Source of the DNA: CAZKUN01 sp964555935
GTDB lineage: Bacteria; Armatimonadota; Zipacnadia; Zipacnadales; VGFC01
DNA: 19,320 nucleotides
Assembly (NCBI GenBank): GCA_964555935.1
Contig: CAZKUN010000178.1
Span: forward strand, 1 to 19,320
Direction of reading: 5' to 3'
Below, one piece after another: positions 1 through 8,272 of the stretch. Position numbers and translations under genes: made by a program. Positions within the stretch are counted from its first letter, which is position 1. Every line of letters begins with the position of its first letter. The notes under the pieces were generated by a model, which saw only the letters and a list, made by a program, of their open reading frames with translations, made no database searches and had not been told where the DNA came from.

Positions 1-1
1 C

Positions 2-340
2 GATCTGGCGGGGCTGCCCGTGCCGGATTACTGCCGCGACCTCAGCCTTGCGAGCGCGCTCGGTACCGGCGAGGAGCCGCCCGAGAGACCCGTCATTAGC
101 GAGATCAGCCAAGGGACTTGGGGATACCGACCTGAGGACCGTCTCGTCATGGTCCGTCGCGGGGAGTGGAAGCTGGTTCTGTTCTACGATGGCCCCGCAA
201 CAGACCCGATGTCAGAGCGGGCCGACGCCTCGCTCTACAACCTCGACGCCGACCCACTTGAACTCACCAACCTGATCCGCGCGCCAGAGCACAGCGACCT
301 CATCGCGTCGCTCATCGCTGACATCGCGGCGCGCGACTAG
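2..340 (+). CDS. Sulfatase, C-terminal fragment (5' end outside window)
   Basis: The frame is open from base 2, so the start lies upstream and only about 112 residues are seen. The segment RRGEWKLVLF followed by LYNLDADPLELTNLI is the C-terminal signature of type I sulfatases, where the last strands of the C-terminal subdomain precede a line of the form 'LYdLdnDP.E..Nl'. Sulfatases hydrolyse sulfate esters, usually on sulfated glycans in lineages rich in these genes. The catalytic N-terminal part (formylglycine Cys/Ser motif, metal ligands) is not in the window, so activity cannot be judged. Its TAG stop (338-340) overlaps the stop of the converging gene within one CTAG. Confidence 0.85.
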   Translation, partial: DLAGLPVPDYCRDLSLASALGTGEEPPERPVISEISQGTWGYRPEDRLVMVRRGEWKLVLFYDGPATDPMSERADASLYNLDADPLELTNLIRAPEHSDLIASLIADIAARD

Positions 341-3057
341 CGCTTCACCAGCCCGATCTTCTCAATCTCGATCCTCGCGCCCTGGTGCGAGCACGGATCC
401 AGCCGGAACGTGGTGACTCGGCCCTTCCAGCGCGAGTTCTCCGCGACCGGCAGAACGTAGTCATGGAACTCGCCGTCGCCGATGAGACTCACTTTCACGC
501 TGGCCGGCTCGTTGGTTGCCATCGTCGGGGTCGTCCAGAAAAGCTGCATCCCCTCATCATCGCTATCGAGCGCGTCGATCTTCATCCGCACCTTCAGCCC
601 CACGTACTCCCGCGCCTCAACTCGGTACAAGCCCGTGCCGATCGCGGGGTCGCGGCTCGTCGTTACGAAGCTGATCTTGCCGTCTCCGCCCTCGAACTCA
701 CCGATGCCCATGAACGCCCCCCACCCTTCGCCGCTGTGGGTGAACTCCCAGACATACCGTGCCGCGATTTGCGGGAAATCGTATGGGCCCAGACCCACGT
801 CTTGAGGCGTGATATTAGGCGGCCAGCCGCCCTCAGGCACGTTGCAGAACGTGTCGCGAATCGCGTCATACATCCCGAAGCCGAACTCCTTATTCGGCTC
901 CGCGTAGGAGCCCTCGCCCCACTCATTCACCGGCGCGAGGACCATTCGCGTGACGCCCGTCTCGTCAGCGAAGGCCTTGGCGTCCTGGCAGATCCGCTCG
1001 AAGGCGCTGACCGTCCGCCCGTCGATGTGGATTCCCTTCTCGCCGTGCCAAGGCTCTGAGTGCCATCCGGTCGACAGATTCGGCAGGAAGGGGATCCCCG
1101 CCGCTTCGCTCGACTCATGCCACGCGCGCGTGAACGGGTCGCTGGCGTCGGCGACGAGGTCGAAGTCGAACCGCGCGGGATTCTTTGCCTCGCCGCCGTG
1201 GTCCATGTAGTGGTAGATCGACGTCATCGCGAAGCCCATGTCGCGGAGACCCTCGATGATGTTGACGTCGGTGCTCGCCTCCGGCCATTTCATGGCGACG
1301 AAGTACACGCCCTTATAGCCGGCCTCTTTCGCCATCTCCTGCGAGATATCGAGCAACCGTTTCGCGCCGCCCTTGCCGGCCATGTCGCGCTCCATGTTCT
1401 GGGAACTCCAGACCATGACGACCGGCATATCATCGATGCGGTAGTACTCCTCGGTGCCGAAGTAGTTGTCGATCCAGTACTGCGTGACGGCTCTCTGGTC
1501 CGCTTCCGAATGCGTGTTCGGCGCGTTGTGGTTGGCCCACATCATGCACCACTTGAGGGACTTCCGGTAGCGCGAATTCCAGTAGGCGTCGTGGACCCAG
1601 TGATCGTGGTTCCGACCGCCGCCAGACCAGTACCAATCGACCATGAAGAACTTGATGCCATGCTCGACGGCCCATTTGATCTGCCAGTCGGCGCATTCGG
1701 GATTCGCCTCATCATACCAACCCAGGACAGGCTTGCGCTCGGGCGCCACGGTGCGGATGGGCTCCCAGCGCGTCATCGACGACCAGCCGGGGAAGTAGAG
1801 CGCGCCGATCTCGTAATCGCTCTCGACGGGCTGCGGCTCGGGGACGTAATCGGCCTTCGGCAGGTCCAGCCCCGGCTCGACGATGATCTCACCGCGCGCG
1901 GGCTCGGGCGGAGCCCCGGCACCGGTGAGCGTGACCACAACCTCGCCTCTCACCGCTTGCGGGGCCACCAACCCAAACTGATGCGTCACCGGATCAAACG
2001 GCGCGACGGACGGGCAGTTGCGCCAGCCTTTCTTGCCGGCTACTTTCATGCCGCCCGGCAACTCCACCGATTCGATCCGCAGGTCGGTCGCGTCCGCGCC
2101 GCCCCGGTTCTTGAGCGCCAACACGAAGGGCAACGGATTGCCCGCGCGGTTCACCGCGTTCGCCGGCCCGACGTACGTCACTTCCACATCCGGCGGGCCC
2201 AGCGGACCTTCCGACATCGTCACAGATCGCACGGTCGCCTCGCCTGGCACGTCGAGCCCCAGCGTGAGGATGGTGCCCTGCCAGGCGGTCACGGCGGCGA
2301 GATCGATGTTGTAGGTATTGGTCTCGCCGTCATCCCACACCTCAAACGGCCGCCTCTGCAGCTTGGAGAATTCGTCTGAGACCCACACCAGGCTGGCCAC
2401 CGAGGTGCCGCTTGCGGCCATCTCAACCGCCACCCACAGGCGGTCTTCCACCTCGACTCCGATTGGCCCGCTAACCAGCGTCCCGGTCTCGTCCGCGGTC
2501 CACGCATCGCCAGCCGCGAAATCCCAATACGGATCCGTCCGCGGGTCGTCGGCCCGCGCCAACTCTACCACGCGGATCCAATCGACCGCGAAGTCGTGCG
2601 ACTCGTCCCCATCCGGCAACTTCGGCAGATCCAGCCGAAGGAGAATGATCTGGCCCTCCTGGTGCCAGTACGGCATGATCCGGTACTCGTGCCACTCGCC
2701 GTCGCCGATGACATCGAAGCCCGTCACCTTCTCGCCTGAGAACCCGCCATGCTCGCTCTCGGTGGTCCCTGTCCAGTAGATCTGGCCCTGACCCTCGCAC
2801 GTGGTCTTCAGCCGCAACTCAATCGCCTGCCAGGCGGTGGCTTGGATCTCAAACCGCGGGCTGGGTAAGAAGGGATCCCAATCCGCAATCTTCCCCCGCA
2901 GCTCGCCATCCGCGGCCGCGAGATCGGTGATGTGATGCGGCACGATCCACCCGTCCTGTCCCTCGTCGAAGGTCCACTCAATGAGGGTTTGGGCCGGGGT
3001 CTGGGCGAGAGCGACGGCGGCGAGGAGCGCGAGAGTGATGGTCAGGACGACGCGCAT
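337..3057 (-). CDS. Secreted multidomain protein with GH99/WbsX-like domain
   Basis: A protein of 906 residues with a signal peptide at 1-18 (MRVVLTITLALLAAVALAQ, cleavage near Ala-Gln). The ATG is preceded by GGAGG at 7 bases. Visible layout: two jelly-roll/CBM-like segments (about 22-165 and 168-285, each with a W-I-V-type repeat ending DFAVDWIRVVEL or a similar strand); an Ig/CARDB-like segment (about 290-395, LKNRGGADATDLRI); a TIM-barrel-like segment (about 412-760); and a C-terminal jelly-roll strand set (about 765-906). The barrel contains GALYFPGW, GIKFFMVDWYW and PVNEWGEGSYAEP, patterns of the GH99/WbsX-like superfamily. The Glu residues of NEWGEG near residue 712 are the obvious catalytic candidates (inference). 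A role in extracellular mannan or complex-glycan turnover is plausible; the substrate is unknown. It lies 77 bases after the BamE-like gene on the same strand. Confidence 0.82.
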   Translation of the reverse strand: MRVVLTITLALLAAVALAQTPAQTLIEWTFDEGQDGWIVPHHITDLAAADGELRGKIADWDPFLPSPRFEIQATAWQAIELRLKTTCEGQGQIYWTGTTESEHGGFSGEKVTGFDVIGDGEWHEYRIMPYWHQEGQIILLRLDLPKLPDGDESHDFAVDWIRVVELARADDPRTDPYWDFAAGDAWTADETGTLVSGPIGVEVEDRLWVAVEMAASGTSVASLVWVSDEFSKLQRRPFEVWDDGETNTYNIDLAAVTAWQGTILTLGLDVPGEATVRSVTMSEGPLGPPDVEVTYVGPANAVNRAGNPLPFVLALKNRGGADATDLRIESVELPGGMKVAGKKGWRNCPSVAPFDPVTHQFGLVAPQAVRGEVVVTLTGAGAPPEPARGEIIVEPGLDLPKADYVPEPQPVESDYEIGALYFPGWSSMTRWEPIRTVAPERKPVLGWYDEANPECADWQIKWAVEHGIKFFMVDWYWSGGGRNHDHWVHDAYWNSRYRKSLKWCMMWANHNAPNTHSEADQRAVTQYWIDNYFGTEEYYRIDDMPVVMVWSSQNMERDMAGKGGAKRLLDISQEMAKEAGYKGVYFVAMKWPEASTDVNIIEGLRDMGFAMTSIYHYMDHGGEAKNPARFDFDLVADASDPFTRAWHESSEAAGIPFLPNLSTGWHSEPWHGEKGIHIDGRTVSAFERICQDAKAFADETGVTRMVLAPVNEWGEGSYAEPNKEFGFGMYDAIRDTFCNVPEGGWPPNITPQDVGLGPYDFPQIAARYVWEFTHSGEGWGAFMGIGEFEGGDGKISFVTTSRDPAIGTGLYRVEAREYVGLKVRMKIDALDSDDEGMQLFWTTPTMATNEPASVKVSLIGDGEFHDYVLPVAENSRWKGRVTTFRLDPCSHQGARIEIEKIGLVKR

Positions 3058-3134
3058 CGGTGGGCCTCCGGTTCATGGCAGACTGCGTGGCGAGGTTCGA
3101 GTGGTGAGCGCTGACTACCTGCTAGGGGTGGCGG

Positions 3135-3542
3135 CTAGGCCCTCCACATGTGGGCCTCCTCGACCCAGCCATCGGGGTCGAAGTAGACCAGGATCTCCAT
3201 GAATACCCACCACCCGCCCCACTGCGAGTTTCTGTATACCCACACCTCACCGGTCACGTCGCGATCCGGGTAGTAGATGCGCTCATTCTCAGGCATCGCG
3301 ACCCAATCGACATGCGTGGTTACCCAGCTGGGTTCGCCGAGGTCGGCCTCCACGTCAGCGCGCGCCATGCCTACAGAGATCTTGGCCAGCACCCGATCCG
3401 CTACGCGAGTGTCATGGTAGAAGCACGCCGCCATGCCGGCGACGAACATAATCCCGACTGCGAGCGCCCCCAAGCACCCCTCGCGGCAGCCCTTGCGCAA
3501 CTTGGCCTTCAGCTGGATGCCCGGATCAGGTTCTGTCGCCAC
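3135..3542 (-). CDS. Small membrane-anchored BamE/SmpA-like protein
   Basis: I place the start at the GTG at 3540-3542, because GGAGG (complement of 3550-3554) stands 7 bases upstream; a GTG 24 bases further upstream lacks such a site. This gives 135 residues: a short basic N-terminus, one hydrophobic segment (about residues 24-42, GCLGALAVGIMFVAGMAACF) and an extracytoplasmic domain. The domain begins ISVGMARADVEADLGEPSW, the 'I..GMt..eV...LGeP' pattern of the BamE/SmpA/OmlA fold, and continues with WVYRN and VYFDPDGWVEE strands, as that fold does. In proteobacteria BamE assists outer-membrane protein assembly, but small proteins with this fold in other phyla have mostly unknown roles. No specific function is assigned. 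It is upstream of and co-directional with the GH99-like gene. Confidence 0.6.
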   Translation of the reverse strand: MATEPDPGIQLKAKLRKGCREGCLGALAVGIMFVAGMAACFYHDTRVADRVLAKISVGMARADVEADLGEPSWVTTHVDWVAMPENERIYYPDRDVTGEVWVYRNSQWGGWWVFMEILVYFDPDGWVEEAHMWRA

Positions 3543-3682
3543 GCGATCGCCTCCATGCCTCACCACTCAGGAAGACGAGCCCAAGGCCACCGAAGTTGCT
3601 CTGCCCACGCAGGAACTCCCGGCCGGGCGTCAAACTTACCTTCTGCCGCTGCGTTCTGAGTCCGTCGTCACGGGGGCCAGCC
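3543..3682. promoter_or_regulatory. Divergent intergenic region
   Basis: These 140 bases separate the minus-strand BamE-like gene from the plus-strand amidohydrolase gene, so both promoters are expected here. The minus-strand Shine-Dalgarno GGAGG lies at 3550-3554. A CCCGGCCGGG palindrome is present near 3618-3627. I could not identify a convincing -35/-10 pair on either strand. Confidence 0.3.
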
Positions 3683-4564
3683 ATGTTCATCGACATCCAT
3701 GTTCACACGCGCATGTTCGAGACCCCTCGCCAGGACGGCGCGTTCGCGAGCCTCTTCGCCACGCCCGAGCAACTTAAAGAGAAGCTCCAACCGCTCGGCG
3801 TGCGCGCCGTGGTGGCCCTGCCGATTGTCAGCCCCGAGCACATGTGGGTGATTCAGTCGACCGAGCAGATCCTCTGGGCCGCCGAGCAGCACCCCGACTT
3901 CATCATCCCGTTCATGAATGTGGACCCGCGCCAGGACACGAACAGCCCTGCCGCCGACCTCGGCCGCCTGATGAGCCACTACAAGGAGCGCGGGTGCAAG
4001 GGGATCGGTGAGGTGACCGCGAGCCTGCCATGGGACGACCCGTTCATGCAGAATCTCTTCGCCCACGCCGAGGCGAATGAACTGCCAATGATCTTCCACG
4101 TCGCGCCGAAGCTCGGCGGCTTCTACGGCATCGTCGATGAGCTCGGTCTGCCGGGACTCGAGCGCGCGCTCGCAAAGTACCCGGGCCTCAAGTTCCTCGG
4201 GCACTCGCAGCCGTTCTGGACCGAGATGAGCGGCGACCTGACGGAGGGCCAGCGGAACACGTACCCCAAGGGCAAAGTCGCCGATGGCGGCGCGCTGCCG
4301 CGCCTGTTCCGAGAATATCCGAACCTGTGCGGCGACATGTCGGCAGGCAGCGGGTTCAACGCTATCAGCCGCGATCCCGAGTTCGGCTACGCGTTCATGG
4401 ATGAGTTCCAAGATCGGCTGTTCTTTGGCACCGACGTCTGCGACCCTCGCAACGAGACGCCTCTGCCCGGCTACCTCGATGCCGCCGTCGAGAGCGGCCA
4501 CATCTCCCGCGAATGCTACGAAAGAATCGGCTGGAAGAACGCCGAGGCGCTGTTAGGAGTCTGA
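3683..4564 (+). CDS. Amidohydrolase family protein (amidohydrolase_2-like)
   Basis: A protein of 293 residues. I start it at the ATG at 3683 because the protein then opens with MFIDIHVHTRM, where the metal-binding HxH (His6, His8) sits at the N-terminus as usual in this superfamily. The frame is open further upstream but encodes nothing family-like. Other hallmarks in order: KGIGEV (Glu), MIFHVAP (His), KFLGHSQPFW (His) and RLFFGTDVCDP (catalytic Asp), ending with NAEALLGV, the typical 'NA..LLg' C-terminus. These TIM-barrel enzymes hydrolyse or decarboxylate small C-N or C-C substrates with one or two divalent metals. The substrate is unknown. No signal peptide, so cytoplasmic. First gene of a plus-strand cluster; the next gene begins 7 bases after the stop. 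Confidence 0.82.
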   Translation: MFIDIHVHTRMFETPRQDGAFASLFATPEQLKEKLQPLGVRAVVALPIVSPEHMWVIQSTEQILWAAEQHPDFIIPFMNVDPRQDTNSPAADLGRLMSHYKERGCKGIGEVTASLPWDDPFMQNLFAHAEANELPMIFHVAPKLGGFYGIVDELGLPGLERALAKYPGLKFLGHSQPFWTEMSGDLTEGQRNTYPKGKVADGGALPRLFREYPNLCGDMSAGSGFNAISRDPEFGYAFMDEFQDRLFFGTDVCDPRNETPLPGYLDAAVESGHISRECYERIGWKNAEALLGV

Positions 4565-4571
4565 GCCGCGC

Positions 4572-4781
4572 ATGACGCCCACAACCGTCCTCCTGCTCAT
4601 GATGCTGGTCTACCTCATCGGCGCCGTCGGCGGCTTGCTGATCGGCACGCATATCGGCGAGTGGATCGGCAAGAGAATCGGCAACCCCATCGGCGGCATC
4701 TTCGGCGGCGCGGCCATCGGCGGCACGGTCGGGATCATCGCCGTCTACCTCCTCTCCAAGGTGCTGCAACTCACCGGCTGA
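4572..4781 (+). CDS. Small glycine-zipper membrane protein
   Basis: A 69-residue hydrophobic protein with two predicted membrane helices (about residues 5-27 and 43-64). Between and within them run closely spaced glycines in GxxxG-like spacing (GAVGGLLIGTHIGEW, then IGGIFGGAAIGGTVG). This pattern is typical of glycine-zipper peptides that oligomerise in membranes. The codon pattern fits its neighbours and it lies 7 bases after the amidohydrolase stop, so co-translation is plausible. I do not recognise a family and assign no function. Confidence 0.6.
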   Translation: MTPTTVLLLMMLVYLIGAVGGLLIGTHIGEWIGKRIGNPIGGIFGGAAIGGTVGIIAVYLLSKVLQLTG

Positions 4782-4881
4782 GCGCGTTCACTTACCGCAA
4801 GCAGGATTCATCGGCCGCTCCCGCCAACGATGCGCCACGACTTGCTCCTTCCGATCTCATCCCAAGACGGAGCGTGCAACC

Positions 4882-6129
4882 ATGAGAATCGCGCTACTCG
4901 CCGTCATGCTGCTTTCACTTACCCACCTCGCCCTCGCGGCGGACGGAGGCAATGCCATGAGACCCACGGTAAACGTAGGCATCACTGATGGGGACCTATG
5001 TGGCAGCGATCACCGCGTACTGCAGGCAGCCGTAGATTACATCGCCGGTCTCGGTGGGGGAACAGTCTACCTCGGGCCAGGGACATGGACGCTGAGGGAC
5101 TCCGTGAGAATGCGCTCGGGCGTGGCGGTCATCGGCTCAGGCCCAAAGACGATCCTCACCAAGGCCGCTGGCGGCCTGTCGCTCCTGGCCGAGGATGGCG
5201 ACTACGGCGACGTTCGCGTCTTGCCAAGCGACCCATCCGGGTTTGAGGTGGGCGACGGCGTGACCGTCTACAGCGACAACCAACGCGGCTTCCACAGCAC
5301 GGTCGGCACGGTGGTTGAGAAGGGCGAGGACGGCGGCCTGACGCTCGACGCGATCATGAACTCAGACTTCATGGTGGCGCAGAATGCCACCGTATCGAAG
5401 GCCTGCCCGCTCATCCGAGGCGTGGATGTCTCGGACGTCATCGTGCGAGACCTAATCCTCGATGGCAACAAGGAGAATTGCCCCCCGGAGGATGGCTGTC
5501 GCGGGGGGGCCTTCTGCACGCTACGCGCGTCCAACATGCTTATCACTGGCGTGACGTTCCGCAACATGAACGGCGACGGTCTGAGCTTCCAGAACTCGCC
5601 CGACGTCACGGTTGAGGACTGCATCTTCGAGGACAATGCGGGGGGCGGATGCCATCCCGGATCAGGCTCGCAGCGCCCCACCGTCCGCCGCAGCATCATG
5701 CGCCGCAACGGCGGCTGCGGAATGTTCGTCTGCTGGCGGGTTAAGCACGGGCGCTTTGAGGACAACGTGCTCGAGGACAACGGACAGATGGGCATCTCAA
5801 ACGGGCACAAAGACACCGACAACCGCTTCGTCCGCAACCAGATCCGTCGGAACGCGCTGAGCGGGATGTACTTCCGCAACGAGGCCGAACACGCGGCGGG
5901 ACATCGCTGCCTCGTGCAGGATTCGATCATCGAGGACAACGGCCACGGCGGCGAGCACTCCGGCGGGCCGGCGGCCCAGATCCGCGTCGATGGCGAGACG
6001 AATGACATCGTCCTGCGTGGCAATACGGTGTCGGGCGATCTCGGCGTGCTTATCGGAGAGAAGGTCGGGCCCGTGACGCTGGAAGACAACGAGATCACGG
6101 GAGAGATTGACGACAACCGCAGTGAGTAG
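4882..6129 (+). CDS. Secreted right-handed parallel beta-helix (pectate-lyase-fold) protein
   Basis: A protein of 415 residues with a signal peptide (MRIALLAVMLLSLTHLALAA, cleavage near residue 20). GGAG lies about 9 bases before the ATG. The first part (about 30-95) reads DHRVLQAAVDYIAGLGGGTVYLGPGTW, the 'l..Ai..a...ggGtvylpaG.y' entry strand of pectate-lyase-3/GH28-like beta-helices. From about residue 180 to the end, rungs of 20-25 residues repeat: VTVEDCIFEDNAGGG, GRFEDNVLEDNGQMGIS, NRFVRNQIRRNALSGMYF, VQDSIIEDNGHGGE, DIVLRGNTVSGDLGVLI, LEDNEITGE. Asn ladders are evident. The fold is typical of polysaccharide lyases, hydrolases and epimerases. I see no decisive catalytic set, so enzyme versus binding protein is open. 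M42 peptidase follows 11 bases later. Confidence 0.82.
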   Translation: MRIALLAVMLLSLTHLALAADGGNAMRPTVNVGITDGDLCGSDHRVLQAAVDYIAGLGGGTVYLGPGTWTLRDSVRMRSGVAVIGSGPKTILTKAAGGLSLLAEDGDYGDVRVLPSDPSGFEVGDGVTVYSDNQRGFHSTVGTVVEKGEDGGLTLDAIMNSDFMVAQNATVSKACPLIRGVDVSDVIVRDLILDGNKENCPPEDGCRGGAFCTLRASNMLITGVTFRNMNGDGLSFQNSPDVTVEDCIFEDNAGGGCHPGSGSQRPTVRRSIMRRNGGCGMFVCWRVKHGRFEDNVLEDNGQMGISNGHKDTDNRFVRNQIRRNALSGMYFRNEAEHAAGHRCLVQDSIIEDNGHGGEHSGGPAAQIRVDGETNDIVLRGNTVSGDLGVLIGEKVGPVTLEDNEITGEIDDNRSE

Positions 6130-6140
6130 GAGTTTGACGA

Positions 6141-7214
6141 ATGGAACAAGCTGCCTTTGACTTCATGAAGCGCCTGATCGAAACGCCGAGCCCATCGGGC
6201 TACGAGGAGCGCGCGCAATCGGTGGCCGCCGAGCGGCTGAAGAAACTTGGCGCGAAGTTGACGGTCGATGTTCACGGCAACCTGATCGGCAAGGCCTCGG
6301 GGGCGGGCCCGCGGATTGTGCTCACGGGGCATGTGGACCAGATCGGTATGATCGTGCGGCATATCTCCGACGAGGGCTATCTCCACTTCGAGAACATCGG
6401 CGGGATCAACCCCCATGCATTCCTGGCGCACCGCGTGGATGTCCACGCGAAGGACGGCCCGATTCGTGGCGTCGTGGGCCGGACGCTCCCTATGTTCCAG
6501 GAGGGCGACGCCGTTCGGAAGAGCATGAAGCCGCACGAGCACTGGATCGACATTGGCGCCAAGGACGGCGACGATGCGCGTTCGAAGATCCGCATCGGGG
6601 ATCCCGTCACGTGGGTCGCGCCAGTTGAGACGCTCGGCGAGGACCTCATCATGGGCGCCGGCATCGATGACAAGATCTCCGTGTTCATGTGCATCGAGGC
6701 GCTGGCCAGGTCAACAGGCAGCGCGGCGGAAGTCGTCGTCGTCTCGGCCGTGCAGGAGGAAGTGACGGGCGTCGGCGCGGCGGTTGCGGCGTATCGAACG
6801 AAGCCCGACCTCGCCGTTGCAGTCGATGTGTGGCCCATGGTCTCAGACGTGCCGGGACAGGGCGCGACGCGCTACGGCAAGCTGAAGTTGGGTGAGGGCC
6901 CCGTCATTTTCCGTGGAGCGAACTCGAGCCCCATTGTGGCGGAGCTATTGATCGAGGCGGCGGAGGCCGAGGAGATTCCGTATCAGCTCTGCGCCTGGCC
7001 CGGGCGGACGCCCACTGACGCCGCGAGCATCTTCGCCAGCCGCGAGGGCGTGCCGACCGGCCTGATCGGATTGCCTCAGCGGTATCTGCACACGCCGAGC
7101 GAGGTGGTCAACCTCACCGATGTCGAGAACTGCACCAAGCTGCTGGCCGCGCTGGTGGCGAGGCTTGAGCCGGGCATGGACTTCACCCGGACGAAGTCGA
7201 TTCTAGGCGACTGA
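6141..7214 (+). CDS. M42 family metallo-aminopeptidase
   Basis: A protein of 357 residues, close to the usual size for M42 (glutamyl-aminopeptidase/PepA/TET type). AGGAG precedes the ATG by 8 bases. The co-catalytic zinc ligands and catalytic residues are in place: GHVDQIG (His64, Asp66), GAGIDDK (bridging Asp176), QEEVTG (Glu206 general base, Glu207 ligand), AVAVDVW (Asp229) and QRYLHTPSEVV (His317). The insert at about 75-165 (HFENIGGINPH, GVVGR) is the dimerisation/PDZ-like beta domain of M42 enzymes. These cytoplasmic enzymes form dodecameric tetrahedral particles and trim peptides from the N-terminus. The DmpA-type gene starts 11 bases downstream, so the two peptidases are probably co-transcribed. 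Confidence 0.93.
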   Translation: MEQAAFDFMKRLIETPSPSGYEERAQSVAAERLKKLGAKLTVDVHGNLIGKASGAGPRIVLTGHVDQIGMIVRHISDEGYLHFENIGGINPHAFLAHRVDVHAKDGPIRGVVGRTLPMFQEGDAVRKSMKPHEHWIDIGAKDGDDARSKIRIGDPVTWVAPVETLGEDLIMGAGIDDKISVFMCIEALARSTGSAAEVVVVSAVQEEVTGVGAAVAAYRTKPDLAVAVDVWPMVSDVPGQGATRYGKLKLGEGPVIFRGANSSPIVAELLIEAAEAEEIPYQLCAWPGRTPTDAASIFASREGVPTGLIGLPQRYLHTPSEVVNLTDVENCTKLLAALVARLEPGMDFTRTKSILGD

Positions 7215-7225
7215 GGGGCACTCGC

Positions 7226-8245
7226 ATGACACGGCCGCGCGTTCGCGACCTCGGTCTGAGGCCCGGCACGTTGCCGCCCGGACCACTCAACGCGATCACC
7301 GATGTGCCCGGCGTGATCGTCGGGCACGTCACGTTGATCGAGGGCGAGTCCATCCGCACCGGCGCGACGGCGATCCGGATAGCTGAGCGCAATCTGTTCA
7401 CCCAACCGCTGGTCGGCACCGTGCATGTAATCAATGGGTTCGGCAAGTCGCTCGGGCTGATGCAGACAGCCGAACTCGGCCGCATCGAGACGCCGATCGT
7501 CATCACCAACACGCTCTCCGTCTGGGCCGCCGCGGAGGCGCTGGTCGACTGGACGCTGCGAGAGAACGACGCGCGGAGCATCAACCCCGTTGTCGGCGAG
7601 TGCAACGACTCGCGCCTCAGCGATGTCGTGGGGCGACACGTCACGCGCGAGCACGTGCTTGAGGCGCTGGAGTCGGCGCATGACGGCGAAGTCGCCGAGG
7701 GCAACGTCGGCGCGGGGACGGGGATGTGCGGCTTCGGCTACAAGGCAGGGGTCGGGACATCCAGCCGGATCGCGGCGACGAAGGGCGGCGACTACGCGGT
7801 GGGGGTGGTTGTGGTCTGCAACACGGGGGCGCCGGGCGAGCTGTGCCTCGCGGGCCTGCCCGTCGGCCAACGTCTCATCGCTTCAGCAAACGAAGCCGCT
7901 AACGAGGACGGTTCCATCATCATTGTCCTCGGCACGGATGCGCCGCTGACCTCGCGCCAACTCGAGCGCGTCGCTAAGCGCGCCACGCATGGCCTTGCCC
8001 GCGCCGGGGCGATCAGCAGTCACGGCAGCGGCGACGTCGTGGTCGCGTTCTCAACGACCGAGCCCTCAAGCACGTTCGTCGAGGGCCGAGACATCACGGC
8101 GCTCTTCCGCGCGACTGTTGAGGCCACGGACGAGGCGATCGGGAATTCGGTGCTGCGGTCCGAGACCCTCACCGGCAGGGATGGCACGACCGTGGGGGCG
8201 ATCCCTCTGGATGCAGTGCGGCGTTGCTGCGAGGGGCTGATGTAG
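7226..8245 (+). CDS. DmpA/P1 family self-processing aminopeptidase (S58)
   Basis: A protein of 339 residues; GAGGGG stands 7 bases before the ATG. The opening LNAITDVPGVIVGHVTL is the N-terminal signature of the DmpA/BapA/ornithine-acetyltransferase-like fold. GNVGAGTGMCGFGYKAGVGTSSR (about 159-181) is the conserved glycine-rich loop. EDGSIIIVLGTDAP (227-240) contains the Gly229/Ser230 bond where family members cut themselves into alpha and beta chains; Ser230 would become the N-terminal nucleophile. SGDVVVAFST and NSVLRSETLTGRDG complete the active-site region. DmpA-type enzymes release N-terminal D- or L-residues or beta-amino acids from peptides; specificity is not predictable here. The upstream neighbour is an M42 aminopeptidase, suggesting paired peptide breakdown. 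Confidence 0.92.
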   Translation: MTRPRVRDLGLRPGTLPPGPLNAITDVPGVIVGHVTLIEGESIRTGATAIRIAERNLFTQPLVGTVHVINGFGKSLGLMQTAELGRIETPIVITNTLSVWAAAEALVDWTLRENDARSINPVVGECNDSRLSDVVGRHVTREHVLEALESAHDGEVAEGNVGAGTGMCGFGYKAGVGTSSRIAATKGGDYAVGVVVVCNTGAPGELCLAGLPVGQRLIASANEAANEDGSIIIVLGTDAPLTSRQLERVAKRATHGLARAGAISSHGSGDVVVAFSTTEPSSTFVEGRDITALFRATVEATDEAIGNSVLRSETLTGRDGTTVGAIPLDAVRRCCEGLM

Positions 8246-8252
8246 CGGGCTT

Positions 8253-8272
8253 GGGCTTGATGAATCAAGCCC
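8253..8272. terminator. Palindromic hairpin between convergent genes (possible dispersed repeat)
   Basis: GGGCTTGA (8253-8260), loop TGAA, TCAAGCCC (8265-8272): a perfect 8-base-pair stem. It lies in the 19-base space between the DmpA-type gene and the converging DUF4091 gene, and overlaps the last codons and TGA stop (8265-8267) of the latter. TGTAG at 8241-8245 and CTACA at 8273-8277 extend the symmetry outside the stem. It could act as a bidirectional terminator, although there is no U-tract. The form resembles short palindromes dispersed in many environmental bacterial genomes (inference; copy number unknown). Confidence 0.55.

Noticed and set aside
1060..2379. 439-codon open frame on the plus strand opposite the GH99-like gene
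   Set aside because: The product is Arg/His/Val-rich with no signal, domain or motif; the minus-strand frame has a signal peptide, ribosome site and recognisable domains. It is a GC-driven shadow.
5268..6542. 424-codon minus-strand frame across the beta-helix and M42 genes
   Set aside because: It spans two well-supported genes on the other strand and its product is low-complexity Ser/Arg/Pro.
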